A stretch of DNA of 64,000 nucleotides from contig NZ_LWLE01000035.1 in NCBI RefSeq assembly GCF_001905125.1, positions 68,749 through 132,748 of the forward strand, in the 5' to 3' direction. Positions 8,638-17,241 of this stretch are shown in pieces (positions within the stretch are counted from its first letter, which is position 1; the number at the start of each line of letters is the position of its first letter). A model generated the notes under the pieces. It ran no database searches. It worked only from the letters and a program-made list of their open reading frames with translations, and had not been told where the DNA came from. The DNA is from Streptomyces sp. TSRI0281 (lineage in GTDB: Bacteria; Actinomycetota; Actinomycetes; Streptomycetales; Streptomycetaceae). The position numbers and the translations under genes are program-made.

Positions 8638-9435
8638 TCAGGCGCTTTTCTTCCGCCGGTTCGCGAAGAGCTGGCCGGCGAGTACCACCAATACCGCAAG
8701 GACGAACATTGCCGTACCGATGACGTTGATCTGCACGGGTGTGCCGCGCTGTGCCGATCCCCAGACGAACATGGGGAAGGTCACGGTCGAACCCGCGTTG
8801 AAATTGGTGATGATGAAATCGTCGAAGGAGAGCGCGAAGGCGAGCAGCGCTCCCGCGGCGATTCCGGGGGCCGCGATCGGCAGGGTCACCCGGACGAAGG
8901 TCTGCACGGGTCCCGCGTACAGGTCGCGGGCGGCTTCCTCCAGGCGCGGGTCCATCGACATGACCCGTGCCTTGACCGCCGTCACCACGAAGCTGAGGCA
9001 GAACATGATGTGGGCGATGAGCACGGTCCAGAAGCCCAGCTCGGCGCCCATGTTGAGGAAGAGCGTGAGCAGCGACGCGGCCATGACGACCTCGGGCATC
9101 GCCATCGGCAGGAAGATCAGCGAGTTGATCGCGCCGCGCGCCCGGAAGCGGTAGCGGACCAGCGCGAAGGCGATCATCGTGCCGAGCACGGTCGCCCCGA
9201 CGGTGGCCCAGGCGGCGATCCGGAGGGAGAGCGAGAGCGAGCCGCACATGTCGGCGACCCCGCAGGGGTCCTTCCAGGCGTCCAGCGAGAAGCGCTGCCA
9301 GGCGTAGTTGAAGCGCCCGTTCGGCTTGTTGAACGAGAACACCATCACGACGATGTTCGGCAGGATCATGTACGCGAGGGTCAGCAGACCCGCGATGACG
9401 ATCAGATTGCGGCGAATCCAGCGCAGTACGGGCAT
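8638..9435 (-). CDS. potC: Polyamine ABC transporter permease PotC
   Basis: 265 residues. The ATG at 9435 overlaps the potB stop by one base (TGATG), so translation is coupled. Six hydrophobic segments of an ABC type I importer and the cytoplasmic EAA loop EEAARDLYAGP, which docks the ATPase, are present. PotC pairs with PotB to form the membrane channel for spermidine/putrescine-type substrates delivered by PotD. Length is normal for PotC. Confidence 0.92.
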   Translation of the reverse strand: MPVLRWIRRNLIVIAGLLTLAYMILPNIVVMVFSFNKPNGRFNYAWQRFSLDAWKDPCGVADMCGSLSLSLRIAAWATVGATVLGTMIAFALVRYRFRARGAINSLIFLPMAMPEVVMAASLLTLFLNMGAELGFWTVLIAHIMFCLSFVVTAVKARVMSMDPRLEEAARDLYAGPVQTFVRVTLPIAAPGIAAGALLAFALSFDDFIITNFNAGSTVTFPMFVWGSAQRGTPVQINVIGTAMFVLAVLVVLAGQLFANRRKKSA

Positions 9436-10358
9436 CAGACCAGGTCCTCCGTCCCGGAGCGGCGGATGTAGACGGTGACCATCAGCAGGACGATCGCCAT
9501 GAGGATGAACGAGAGCGCGGCGGCCGTCGGATAGTCCAGGACCCGCAGGAACTGGGTCTGGATGACGCTGCCGACCATCTTGGTGTCGGTGGAGCCGAGC
9601 AGTTCCGCGTTGACGTAGTCGCCGCTCGCCGGGATGAACGTCAGCAGGGTGCCGGAGACGACGCCGGGCATGGACAGCGGGAACGTCACCTTGCGGAAGG
9701 TGGTGGCGGGGGTGGCGTACAGGTCGCCCGCCGCCTCGTGCAGCCTGCCGTCGATGCGCTCCAGCGAGGTGTAGAGCGGCAGGATCATGAACGGCAGGAA
9801 GTTGTACGTCAGTCCGCAGACGACGGCCAGCGGGGTGGCCAGCACCCGGTTGGACTCGGTCCAGCCGAGCCAACTGGTGACGTCCAGGACGTGCAGCGTG
9901 TTGAGGACGTCGACGACCGCGCCGCCGTCCGCGAGGATCGTCTTCCAGGCCAGCGTGCGGATCAGGAAGCTGGTGAAGAACGGGGCGATGACCAGCACCA
10001 GCACCAGGTTGCGCCAGCGGCCCGCCTTGAACGCGATGAGATACGCGAGCGGGTAGCCGAGCAGCAGACACAGGATCGTGGCGGTGCCCGCGTACAGCAG
10101 GGAGCGGATGAACTGCGGGTAGTAGTCCCGCAGCGCGTCCCAGTAGGTCGCGAAGTGCCAGGTGACCTCGAAGCCCTTCTCCAGGGACCCGGTCTGCACG
10201 GAGGTCGACGCCTGGTAGACGAGCGGCAGGGCGAAGAAGACGACGAGCCACAGGATGCCGGGGAGCAGCAGCCAGTACGGGACGAGCCGCTTGCGGGTGG
10301 AGGGCTTGCGTATCTTCGGCTCGGTGGCCTTCGCGGGAGGCGCGTCGGTGACACTCAC
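9435..10358 (-). CDS. potB: Polyamine ABC transporter permease PotB
   Basis: 307 residues. The GTG at 10358 overlaps the potA stop as GTGA, a typical coupled start; the longer upstream frame is antisense-like noise within potA. A lysine/arginine-rich leader precedes six membrane segments; the EAA loop reads HEAAGDLYATP. Partner of PotC in the inner-membrane channel. The N-terminal extension of about 30 residues before the first helix is a little longer than in the E. coli protein. Confidence 0.92.
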   Translation of the reverse strand: MSVTDAPPAKATEPKIRKPSTRKRLVPYWLLLPGILWLVVFFALPLVYQASTSVQTGSLEKGFEVTWHFATYWDALRDYYPQFIRSLLYAGTATILCLLLGYPLAYLIAFKAGRWRNLVLVLVIAPFFTSFLIRTLAWKTILADGGAVVDVLNTLHVLDVTSWLGWTESNRVLATPLAVVCGLTYNFLPFMILPLYTSLERIDGRLHEAAGDLYATPATTFRKVTFPLSMPGVVSGTLLTFIPASGDYVNAELLGSTDTKMVGSVIQTQFLRVLDYPTAAALSFILMAIVLLMVTVYIRRSGTEDLV

Positions 10359-11506
10359 GCCGCGTCCTCCACGCTCTCCACACCGGCGTCGATGTCCTGG
10401 TCGGCGCCGAGACCGAAGGTGTGGGCGGGGTTCCAGTGCAGGACGACCTCGGCCCCGGGGGCGAGTCCCGCGCGCCGCTCGACGTTCTGCTCGTAGACCT
10501 GGAGCGCCTGGCCCGCCGCGCTGCGCACCACGTACTGCGTGGAGACCCCGATGAAGCTGGAGTCGACGATCCGGCCGGTGACGCGGTTGCGGCCGTCGGC
10601 TATCGCGTCGGCGTCCTCGGCGTGCGCGAGGGAGATCTTCTCCGGGCGGACCCCGAGGAGCAGTCTGCCGCCGTTCGCCGTCGGGGCCGAACATCGCTCG
10701 GCGGGCAGCCGGAGCTTCCCGCCGCCCGCCGAGACAACGAGCTCCGCCCCGGTGGAGACGATCTCGCCCTCGATGAGGTTCGAGGTGCCGAGGAAGTTCG
10801 CGACGAAGGTCGTACGGGGGTTCTCGTACAGGTCGGCGGGCGCGCCGAGCTGTTCGACGCGGCCGCCGTTCATCACCGCGACGGTGTCGGCCATGGTCAT
10901 GGCCTCCTCCTGGTCGTGGGTGACATGGACGAACGTGATGCCGACCTCGGTCTGGATCCGCTTGAGCTCCAGCTGCATCTGGCGGCGCAGCTTGAGGTCG
11001 AGGGCGCCGAGCGGCTCGTCGAGCAGGAGGACCTGCGGGTGGTTGATGAGCGCGCGGGCCACGGCGACGCGCTGCTGCTGGCCACCGGAGAGCTGGTGCG
11101 GCTTGCGGCGGGCGAAGTCGCCGAGCTCGACGAGTTCCAGCATGTCGTCGACCTGTTTCTTCACCGACTTGATGCCGCGCCTGCGCAGCCCGAACGCGAT
11201 GTTGTCGGTGATGTCCAGGTGCGGGAAGAGCGCGTAGCTCTGGAAGACGGTGTTGACGGGCCGCTTGTACGGGGGCAGGCCGGTGATGTCCCGGTCGCCG
11301 AGCATGACCGTGCCGGTGGTCGCCTCCTCCAGGCCCGCGATCATCCGCAGGGTGGTGGTCTTGCCGCAGCCGGACGCGCCGAGCAGCGCGAAGAAGGAGC
11401 CTTGCGGAACGGTCAGATCGAGGGGCTGTACGGCGGTGAAGGAGCCGTACGTCTTGCTGATCCCGGAGAGGCGGACATCGCCGCCCGCTGTCTGCTGCTG
11501 TGTCAT
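10355..11506 (-). CDS. potA: Polyamine ABC transporter ATPase PotA
   Basis: 383 residues. Walker A GASGCGKTT near residue 43, signature LSGGQQQR, Walker B LLLDEPLGALD and the H-loop VTHDQEEA are all intact. The C-terminal third is a TOBE regulatory region, as in other PotA/CysA-type importers. It energises uptake through PotBC. It lies 88 bases downstream of potD and overlaps potB by four bases. Confidence 0.94.
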   Translation of the reverse strand: MTQQQTAGGDVRLSGISKTYGSFTAVQPLDLTVPQGSFFALLGASGCGKTTTLRMIAGLEEATTGTVMLGDRDITGLPPYKRPVNTVFQSYALFPHLDITDNIAFGLRRRGIKSVKKQVDDMLELVELGDFARRKPHQLSGGQQQRVAVARALINHPQVLLLDEPLGALDLKLRRQMQLELKRIQTEVGITFVHVTHDQEEAMTMADTVAVMNGGRVEQLGAPADLYENPRTTFVANFLGTSNLIEGEIVSTGAELVVSAGGGKLRLPAERCSAPTANGGRLLLGVRPEKISLAHAEDADAIADGRNRVTGRIVDSSFIGVSTQYVVRSAAGQALQVYEQNVERRAGLAPGAEVVLHWNPAHTFGLGADQDIDAGVESVEDAA

Positions 11507-11594
11507 GGGTCGCGGTCCCAGTGTGTTCGGGGGGAGAGATCGGGGAGGGAGGAACGGGACGGCGTCGGCGGCGTGAGAGGCGCCGACGGCCGGC

Positions 11595-12845
11595 TCAGGC
11601 TCCGATGAGCTTGGCGAACTTCTCTTCGTACGCCGTCTCTTCCTCCGTGCTCAGCGAGCGGAAGGAGCGGGACTTCGCCGCCATCGCCTTGTCGGGGAGG
11701 ATCAGGGTGTTGGAGGCCATCGACTCGTCGATCCTGGCGAGTTCGTCACGTACGCCGTCGACGGGGCAGACGTAGTTGATGTACGCGGCGAGCTGGGCGG
11801 CGACCTTCGGCTCGTAGTAGTAGTCGATGAGCTTCTCGGCGTTGGTCTTGTGCCGGGCCCGCGCGGGGACGAGCAGGTTGTCCGTGGAGGTGATGTAACC
11901 GGCGGCCGGGATCGCGTACTTGATATCCGGATTGTCGGCCTGGAGCTGGATGATGTCCCCGGCCCAGGCGACACAGGCGGCGATGTCGCCCTTGCTCAGG
12001 TCGGCGGTGTAGTCGTTGCCGGTGAAGCGGCGTATCTGCTTCTTGTCGACGCCCTTCTGCATCCGGCCGATCGCGGCGTCGTAGTCGGCGTCGGTGAAGT
12101 CGCCGGGGTCCTTGCCCATGTCGAGCAGGGTCAGGCCGACCGAGTCGCGCATCTCGGAGAGGAAGGAGACCTTGCCCTTGAGCTTGGGGTCGTCCAGCAG
12201 CTGGGTGATGGAGTCGACCTTGCGGCCGCCGGTGGCCTTCGTGTTGTAGGCGATGACGGCGGGGATGCCGGTCCAGGGGTAGGAGTAGGAGCGGCCCGGG
12301 TCCCAGTCGGGGGTGCGGAACTGGGAGGAGAGGTTGGCGAAGGCGTGCGGCAGGTTCGCCGGGTCGAGCTTCTGCACCCAGCCCAGCCGGATCATGCGGG
12401 CGGCCAGCCAGTCGGTGACGCAGATGAGGTCGCGTCCGGCGTCCTGGCCGGCCGCGAGCTGCGGCTTGATCTTTCCGAAGAACTCGACGTTGTCGTTGAT
12501 GTCCTCGGTGTACTTGACCGTGATCCCGGTGCGTTCGGTGAACGCCTCCAGGGAGGGCCGGCCCTTGTCGTCCTCGCCGACGTCCATGTACTCGGTCCAG
12601 TTGGAGAAGGTGACCCGCTTCTCCTCGGCCGAGTGGTCGTCGGAGGCGGCGGCCGAGCCGTCCGCGCGCTTGGCGGGCGGGATGCCGCACGCGGCGAGGG
12701 TGCCGAGCCCGCCGAGCGCGAGCGCGCCCGTGCCGGAGGCGCGCAGCAGCGAACGGCGGGTGAGGGCTCCCCTGCCGGTGGTCAGACTCCGCCTCATGGC
12801 CGCCAGCCGGGCCGGCGAGAGGTGGTCGGGCTCGTGACTCTCCAT
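11595..12845 (-). CDS. potD: Polyamine-binding lipoprotein PotD
   Basis: 416 residues. The N-terminus carries a twin-arginine signal (TRRSLLRASG at about 29-38) followed by a lipobox LAAC with the lipidated cysteine at residue 53, so it is probably exported folded and anchored on the outer membrane face. The rest is a periplasmic-binding-protein fold of the PotD/PotF type, with aromatic and acidic residues such as NWTEYMD in the first strand and ACVAWAGD later. It captures the polyamine for PotABC. A paralogue without its own permease lies at 22825-24012. Confidence 0.93.
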   Translation of the reverse strand: MESHEPDHLSPARLAAMRRSLTTGRGALTRRSLLRASGTGALALGGLGTLAACGIPPAKRADGSAAASDDHSAEEKRVTFSNWTEYMDVGEDDKGRPSLEAFTERTGITVKYTEDINDNVEFFGKIKPQLAAGQDAGRDLICVTDWLAARMIRLGWVQKLDPANLPHAFANLSSQFRTPDWDPGRSYSYPWTGIPAVIAYNTKATGGRKVDSITQLLDDPKLKGKVSFLSEMRDSVGLTLLDMGKDPGDFTDADYDAAIGRMQKGVDKKQIRRFTGNDYTADLSKGDIAACVAWAGDIIQLQADNPDIKYAIPAAGYITSTDNLLVPARARHKTNAEKLIDYYYEPKVAAQLAAYINYVCPVDGVRDELARIDESMASNTLILPDKAMAAKSRSFRSLSTEEETAYEEKFAKLIGA

Positions 12846-12892
12846 ACGCGTTGCCCTTTCGGGTGGGTGTGGCCGCTGGTCGGCGGCAGCTT

Positions 12893-14407
12893 CTATCGGT
12901 CCCCGAAGATCGTGCGGTGCCAGTCCTTGCGGGCAACCGCGGTGTTGTCGTACATGACGTGCTTGACCTGCGTGTACTCCTCGAAGGAGTACGACGACAT
13001 GTCCTTGCCGAAGCCGCTGGCCTTGTATCCGCCGTGCGGCATCTCGCTGATGATCGGGATGTGGTCGTTGATCCAGACACAGCCCGCCTTGATCTCACGG
13101 GTGGCGCGGCCCGCGCGGTACACGTCGCGGCTCCAGGCGGAGGCGGCGAGTCCGTACGGGGTGTCGTTGGCCAGCGCGATGCCCTCGTCGTCACTGTCGA
13201 AGGGCAGCACCACCAGGACCGGGCCGAAGATCTCCGACTGGACGATCTCGCTGTCCTGGGCGGCGTCCGCGATCAGGGTCGGCCGGTAGTAGGCACCGTC
13301 GGCGAGGTCGCCGCCGGGGGCCTCGCCGCCGGTGACGACGGTGGCGTACGCACGGGCCCGCTCGACGAATCCGGCGACCCGGTCGCGCTGGGCGTGGCGG
13401 ATCAGCGGGCCGAGGTCGGTCGACGGGTCGAAGGGGTCGCCGAGCCGCACGGTCTCCATCAGCGCGGCGACGCCCCGCACGAAGGCGTCGTACAGCGGGC
13501 GCTGGACGTAGGCACGGGTGGCGGCGGTGCAGTCCTGGCCGGTGTTGATGAGGGCTCCGGCGACCGCCCCGTTGACCGCCGCTTCGAGGTCGGCGTCGTC
13601 GAAGACCAGGAAGGGGGCCTTGCCGCCGAGTTCGAGGTGGAGGCGTTTGACGGTGGAGGTGGCGATCTCCGCGACCCGCTTGCCGACGGCGGTGGAGCCG
13701 GTGAACGAGGTCATCACGACGTCCGGGTGGCCGACGAGGTGTTCGCCCGCGTCCTTGCCCGCGCCCGTGACGACGTTGATCACCCCGTCGGGGATGCCCG
13801 CCGTACGGGCCGCCTGCGCGAACATCAGCGAGGTCAGCGGGGTGATCTCGGCGGGCTTGAGCACGATGGTGTTGCCCGCGGCGATGGCCGGGAGCACCTT
13901 CCAGGCGGCCATCTGGAGCGGGTAGTTCCAAGGGGCGATGGAGCCGACGACACCGATCGCCTCACGGCGTACGTAGGAGGTGTGATCGCCGTCGTACTCG
14001 GCGGCGGACCGGCCCTCCAGGTGGCGGGCGGCGCCCGCGAAGAACGAGGTGTTGTCGACGGTGCCCGGCACGTCGAACTCGGTGGAGAGCTTGATCGGTT
14101 TCCCGCACTGGAGCGACTCGGCGTACGCGAAGTCGTCCGCCTGCTCCGCGAGGACGGCCGCGAAGCGGTGCATCGCCTCGGACCGCTCGGCGGGGGTGGC
14201 GCCCGACCAGCCGGGGAAGGCCGCGCGGGCGGCGGCGACGGCCGCGTCCACGTCGTCGGTGCCCGCGAGTTCGTAGCGCAGGACGCTCTCGCCCGTCGCC
14301 GGGTTCACCACCTCGTGGTGGCGCCCCGATGTACCGGGGAGCAGTTCGCCGCCGATGAACTGCGCACCCTTCGCGAAGCGGTCCTGCACCTGGATGCCGT
14401 TGCCCAT
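12893..14407 (-). CDS. Aldehyde dehydrogenase, gamma-aminobutyraldehyde type
   Basis: 504 residues from ATG 14407, behind GGAGGAGA. NAD(P)-dependent ALDH superfamily: PWNYPLQMAAWK in the cofactor site, FTGSTAVGK, the LELGGKAP glutamate near residue 259 and catalytic Cys293 in GQDCTAATR. GQDC and a C-terminal HGGYKASGFGKDMS are typical of PuuC/PatD-like aminoaldehyde dehydrogenases, so the likely reaction is gamma-aminobutyraldehyde (or its gamma-glutamyl form) to the acid. First gene of the leftward polyamine operon; potD starts 47 bases after its stop. A second, similar ALDH lies at 24248-25684. Confidence 0.9.
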   Translation of the reverse strand: MGNGIQVQDRFAKGAQFIGGELLPGTSGRHHEVVNPATGESVLRYELAGTDDVDAAVAAARAAFPGWSGATPAERSEAMHRFAAVLAEQADDFAYAESLQCGKPIKLSTEFDVPGTVDNTSFFAGAARHLEGRSAAEYDGDHTSYVRREAIGVVGSIAPWNYPLQMAAWKVLPAIAAGNTIVLKPAEITPLTSLMFAQAARTAGIPDGVINVVTGAGKDAGEHLVGHPDVVMTSFTGSTAVGKRVAEIATSTVKRLHLELGGKAPFLVFDDADLEAAVNGAVAGALINTGQDCTAATRAYVQRPLYDAFVRGVAALMETVRLGDPFDPSTDLGPLIRHAQRDRVAGFVERARAYATVVTGGEAPGGDLADGAYYRPTLIADAAQDSEIVQSEIFGPVLVVLPFDSDDEGIALANDTPYGLAASAWSRDVYRAGRATREIKAGCVWINDHIPIISEMPHGGYKASGFGKDMSSYSFEEYTQVKHVMYDNTAVARKDWHRTIFGDR

Positions 14408-14474
14408 GACGTTCTCCTCCGCCGCTGTACCCGCTGGGCGGGGTCGGCGTAGCTTCTTCGTGAATTGAGTGCCG

Positions 14475-14518
14475 ATCCTGGCAGAGGCACCCCAGCCCAA
14501 CAAGTGATTCCGTTGTTG
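14475..14518 (-). promoter_or_regulatory. Predicted promoter and operator of the polyamine operon
   Basis: Minus-strand -35 TTGTTG (14498-14503), 17-base spacer and -10 CAGGAT (14475-14480), about 70 bases before the first ATG. The -35 is one arm of a perfect inverted repeat CAACAA-N9-TTGTTG (14498-14518), a good position for a repressor or Lrp-type regulator. Predicted by eye; no start-site data. Confidence 0.5.
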
Positions 14519-14614
14519 CCTTTTGGTTACGCGACGGAATCTGTCGACCATGTGTCGCGTCAGTGCGGAAATCCCCGTACGGAGTGTCCGTGGCGGATGC
14601 CACACTCAGCTGTC

Positions 14615-15172
14615 ATGGGACAGATTGATGACCTTCTGGCGGATCTGGCACGTGGCGAGCGGGTGAAGTATCTGCCCTTCTGGGGGCACCGCCCGCGCCC
14701 CGACGGGCGCATCGGTTCGAGCTGCCTGAGCCAGTGGTGGCCCTCACCGTTCACCGTGGACTCGGTGACCTATCCGTCGGCCGAGCACTGGATGATGGCG
14801 GGCAAGGCGCGGCTCTTCGGCGACGCGGCGGCCGAGCGCGAGGCCGTGGAGGCGAGCAGCCCGGCGGCGGCGAAGAAGGCCGGCCGGACGGTGCGCGGCT
14901 TCGACGAGGACGTGTGGAAGCGGGAGCGCTTCGCGCTGGTGGTGGCGGGCAGCGTCCACAAGTTCGGCCAGGACCCGGACCTGCGCGAGTATCTGCTGAA
15001 CACTGGGGAGCGGGTGCTGGTCGAGGCGAGCCCCGTGGACCGGATCTGGGGCATCGGGCTCGCGGCGGACGACGAGCGGGCGGAGCGTCCGCAGCAGTGG
15101 CGCGGGCTGAATCTGCTGGGCTTCGCGCTGATGGAGGCGCGTACGCGGCTGCGTGCGGATACGGCGGCCTGA
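14615..15172 (+). CDS. NADAR (YbiA-type) family protein
   Basis: 185 residues from ATG 14615; the frame extends upstream (ATG at 14597 is an alternative) and neither start has a strong ribosome-binding site. The core matches the NADAR fold: FWGH near the start, LSQWWPSPF, YPSAEHWMMAGKARLFGD, and WGIGLAADD near the C-terminus. Members hydrolyse ADP-ribose-linked or riboflavin-pathway N-glycosides; the substrate here is not predictable. It is divergent from the polyamine operon and ends before a strong hairpin. Confidence 0.85.
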   Translation: MGQIDDLLADLARGERVKYLPFWGHRPRPDGRIGSSCLSQWWPSPFTVDSVTYPSAEHWMMAGKARLFGDAAAEREAVEASSPAAAKKAGRTVRGFDEDVWKRERFALVVAGSVHKFGQDPDLREYLLNTGERVLVEASPVDRIWGIGLAADDERAERPQQWRGLNLLGFALMEARTRLRADTAA

Positions 15173-15186
15173 GCCGGCACCGTACG

Positions 15187-15258
15187 CTCCGTACGTTTCA
15201 CGCGCTTCGTGCGCTTCGTGCGTTTCACGCGCTCCGTACGTTTCACGCGCTTCGTGCG
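15187..15258. repeat. Nine-base minisatellite, eight units
   Basis: Eight contiguous 9-base units of three alternating types: CTCCGTACG, TTTCACGCG, CTTCGTGCG, CTTCGTGCG, TTTCACGCG, CTCCGTACG, TTTCACGCG, CTTCGTGCG. One consequence is an exact 23-base direct repeat at 15191-15213 and 15236-15258. It fills the space between the NADAR stop and a terminator hairpin and has no coding evidence. Confidence 0.9.
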
Positions 15259-15264
15259 TGGACG

Positions 15265-15292
15265 ACAGCGCCGCCCCGCCGGGCGGCGCTGT
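15265..15292. terminator. Bidirectional terminator hairpin
   Basis: Perfect 12-base stem (15265-15276 with 15281-15292) and a four-base loop CGCC, between the convergent NADAR and DUF4190 genes. No U-tract, as usual in Streptomyces. Confidence 0.85.
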
Positions 15293-15306
15293 GCGTCGGA
15301 CAGCCC

Positions 15307-16062
15307 TTAGCGGGTTCCCTCGATGACCAGCGACGTGGCGAACGGGTCGTCGTAGGTCTCGCCGAATTCCTCGTCGCTGTCGGCGTTCGTGGCGGCCCAG
15401 ATGATGACGCCGAGGAACGCGGCGCCGATGACCATGCCGACGGAGCCGAGGATGACCCCGGCGATCGCCATGCCCCTGTTGGTGGCCTCGCCGCGCTTGG
15501 CACGGCCGAGGCCGATGATGCCGAAGGTCAGCGCGAGGATACCGAGGACGATGTTGACCCCGTAGAGGCAGAAGCCGACCACCGAGACGATGCCGAGCAC
15601 CATCGCGGCGGTGCCCAGGCCGTTCGACGGTGCCGGGGCCCAGGCGGCCGGGCCGCTGAAGGAGTTGTACCCCGGGTAGCCGCCGTACGGCTGCGCGGGC
15701 GGTGCCGGGTAACCGTAGTGACCGGCGGGCGCACCGGGCTGGCCGGGCGGCGGCATCTGTCCCGGGCCGTTCGGACCGGGCGGCGGTGGCGGTACGTCGG
15801 CGGGCGCCGGGCCGAAGCCGCCGACGCCCGGTACCGGTCCGGTCCCGGGCGCGGGTATCGGTCCGGGCGCGGGTATCGGTCCGGTCCCGTCCCCCGGGCC
15901 CGTTCCGGCGCCCGGCATCGCCGCCATCGTCGGCTGGTCGTGCACTGCGGGCGGACGGGCGTCGGCGGGCGGCTGCTTGCCCAGCTCCACCCGGCTGTCC
16001 GGTGGCGCCCACGGATCGCGCGGCGCGGGCCCGCCCCCGGGCTGCTCTGTGTTGTCTGACAT
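15307..16062 (-). CDS. DUF4190 membrane protein with Pro/Gly-rich N-terminus
   Basis: 251 residues from ATG 16062, chosen because GGGGGAGG lies just upstream; ATG 16089 in the same frame is possible. The first ~150 residues are Pro/Gly/Ala-rich with internal repeats (IPAPGPIPAPG, tandem in the DNA around 15846-15886) and include PYGGYPGY. Two hydrophobic segments with AMVLGIVSVVGF and MAIAGVILGSVGMV form the DUF4190 core, followed by an acidic tail. Function unknown; such proteins are common as small envelope proteins of Streptomyces. Confidence 0.85.
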   Translation of the reverse strand: MSDNTEQPGGGPAPRDPWAPPDSRVELGKQPPADARPPAVHDQPTMAAMPGAGTGPGDGTGPIPAPGPIPAPGTGPVPGVGGFGPAPADVPPPPPGPNGPGQMPPPGQPGAPAGHYGYPAPPAQPYGGYPGYNSFSGPAAWAPAPSNGLGTAAMVLGIVSVVGFCLYGVNIVLGILALTFGIIGLGRAKRGEATNRGMAIAGVILGSVGMVIGAAFLGVIIWAATNADSDEEFGETYDDPFATSLVIEGTR

Positions 16063-16184
16063 GGGCCTCCCCCATCGTGGTTCCGTCATGCTACGGCCCG
16101 GCCCCCGGTCACCGGGCCCCGCCTACGATGATCGGTGCAGCCGGTGAGCCCGGCCGAAATTCTTTGAGAACCGGGAGAAATCCG

Positions 16185-17219
16185 ATGACCGATCCGCACC
16201 CCTTCATCGCGGGGCTGCCCAAGGCCGAGCTCCACGTCCATCACGTCGGATCCGCTTCGCCCCGCATCGTCGCCGAGCTGGCCGCCCACCACCCGGACTC
16301 CAAGGTCCCCACGGACCCCGAGGCGCTGGCCGACTACTTCACCTTCACCGACTTCGCCCACTTCATCCAGGTCTACCTCTCGGTGGTGGACCTGATCCGC
16401 ACCCCCGAGGACGTCCGGCTGTTGACCTTCGAGGTCGCCCGGGACATGGCCCGGCAGAACATCCGGTACGCGGAGCTGACCATCACCCCGTTCAGCTCGG
16501 TCCGGCGGGGCATCCCGGAGCAGGGCTTCATGGAGGCCATCGAGGACGCCCGCAAGGCCGCCGAGGCCGAGCTGGGCGTCGTCCTGCGCTGGTGCTTCGA
16601 CATCCCCGGCGAGGCGGGGCTCGTCTCGGCCGAGGAGACCGCCCGGCTCGCCGTGGACCTGCGGCCCGAGGGACTGGTCTCCTTCGGTCTGGGGGGACCG
16701 GAGATCGGGGTCGACCGCCCGCAGTTCAAGCCCTACTTCGACCGCGCCATCGCCGAGGGCCTGCACTCCGTGCCGCACGCCGGGGAGACCACCGGCCCGC
16801 AGACGATCTGGGACGCGCTCACCGCGCTGCGCGCCGAGCGCATCGGCCACGGCACCAGCGCCACCCAGGACCCCAAGCTGCTGGAGCACCTGGCCGAGCA
16901 CCGGATCGCGCTGGAGGTCTGCCCGACCTCGAACATCGCCACCCGCGCCGTCACCGACATCGAGCAGCACCCCATAAGGGAGATGGTGCGGGCGGGCGTC
17001 CTGGTCACCATCAACAGTGACGACCCGCCCATGTTCGGCACCGACCTCAACAACGAGTACGCGGTGGCGGCCCGCCTGCTGGACCTCGACGAGCGGGGCA
17101 TCGCCGCACTCGCGAAGAACGCGGCGGAGGCGTCCTTCCTCGACCCGGCCCGCAAGCGGAAGCTCGCCTCCGAGATCGACACGTACACGGCGAACTGGCT
17201 GGAGGCCCCCGGCCGCTGA
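16185..17219 (+). CDS. Adenosine deaminase family hydrolase (possible aminodeoxyfutalosine deaminase)
   Basis: 344 residues from ATG 16185, behind GGGAG. Zinc-dependent amidohydrolase of the ADA class: metal ligands His17 and His19 in ELHVHHVGS, the PHAGE histidine with the catalytic glutamate near residue 200, RIGHGT, and NSDDPPMF with the metal aspartate near 279. Classical ADA has HVHLDG/HLEG after the first histidines; here it is HVHHVGS. I recall that the S. coelicolor relative was assigned as the deaminase turning aminodeoxyfutalosine to futalosine in menaquinone synthesis. So adenosine is not the only likely substrate. The GDPD gene follows 22 bases later. Confidence 0.85.
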   Translation: MTDPHPFIAGLPKAELHVHHVGSASPRIVAELAAHHPDSKVPTDPEALADYFTFTDFAHFIQVYLSVVDLIRTPEDVRLLTFEVARDMARQNIRYAELTITPFSSVRRGIPEQGFMEAIEDARKAAEAELGVVLRWCFDIPGEAGLVSAEETARLAVDLRPEGLVSFGLGGPEIGVDRPQFKPYFDRAIAEGLHSVPHAGETTGPQTIWDALTALRAERIGHGTSATQDPKLLEHLAEHRIALEVCPTSNIATRAVTDIEQHPIREMVRAGVLVTINSDDPPMFGTDLNNEYAVAARLLDLDERGIAALAKNAAEASFLDPARKRKLASEIDTYTANWLEAPGR

Positions 17220-17241
17220 CCCCACTGGTCACAATGGCCCC

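Noticed and set aside
8609..9247. Upstream extension of the FAD amine oxidase to 9247
   Set aside because: Those codons are a shadow of potC; the ATG at 8608 has a ribosome-binding site and starts a normal family N-terminus.
15187..15258. Possible CRISPR-like array
   Set aside because: Units are 9 bases, adjacent without spacers, and no cas genes are nearby.
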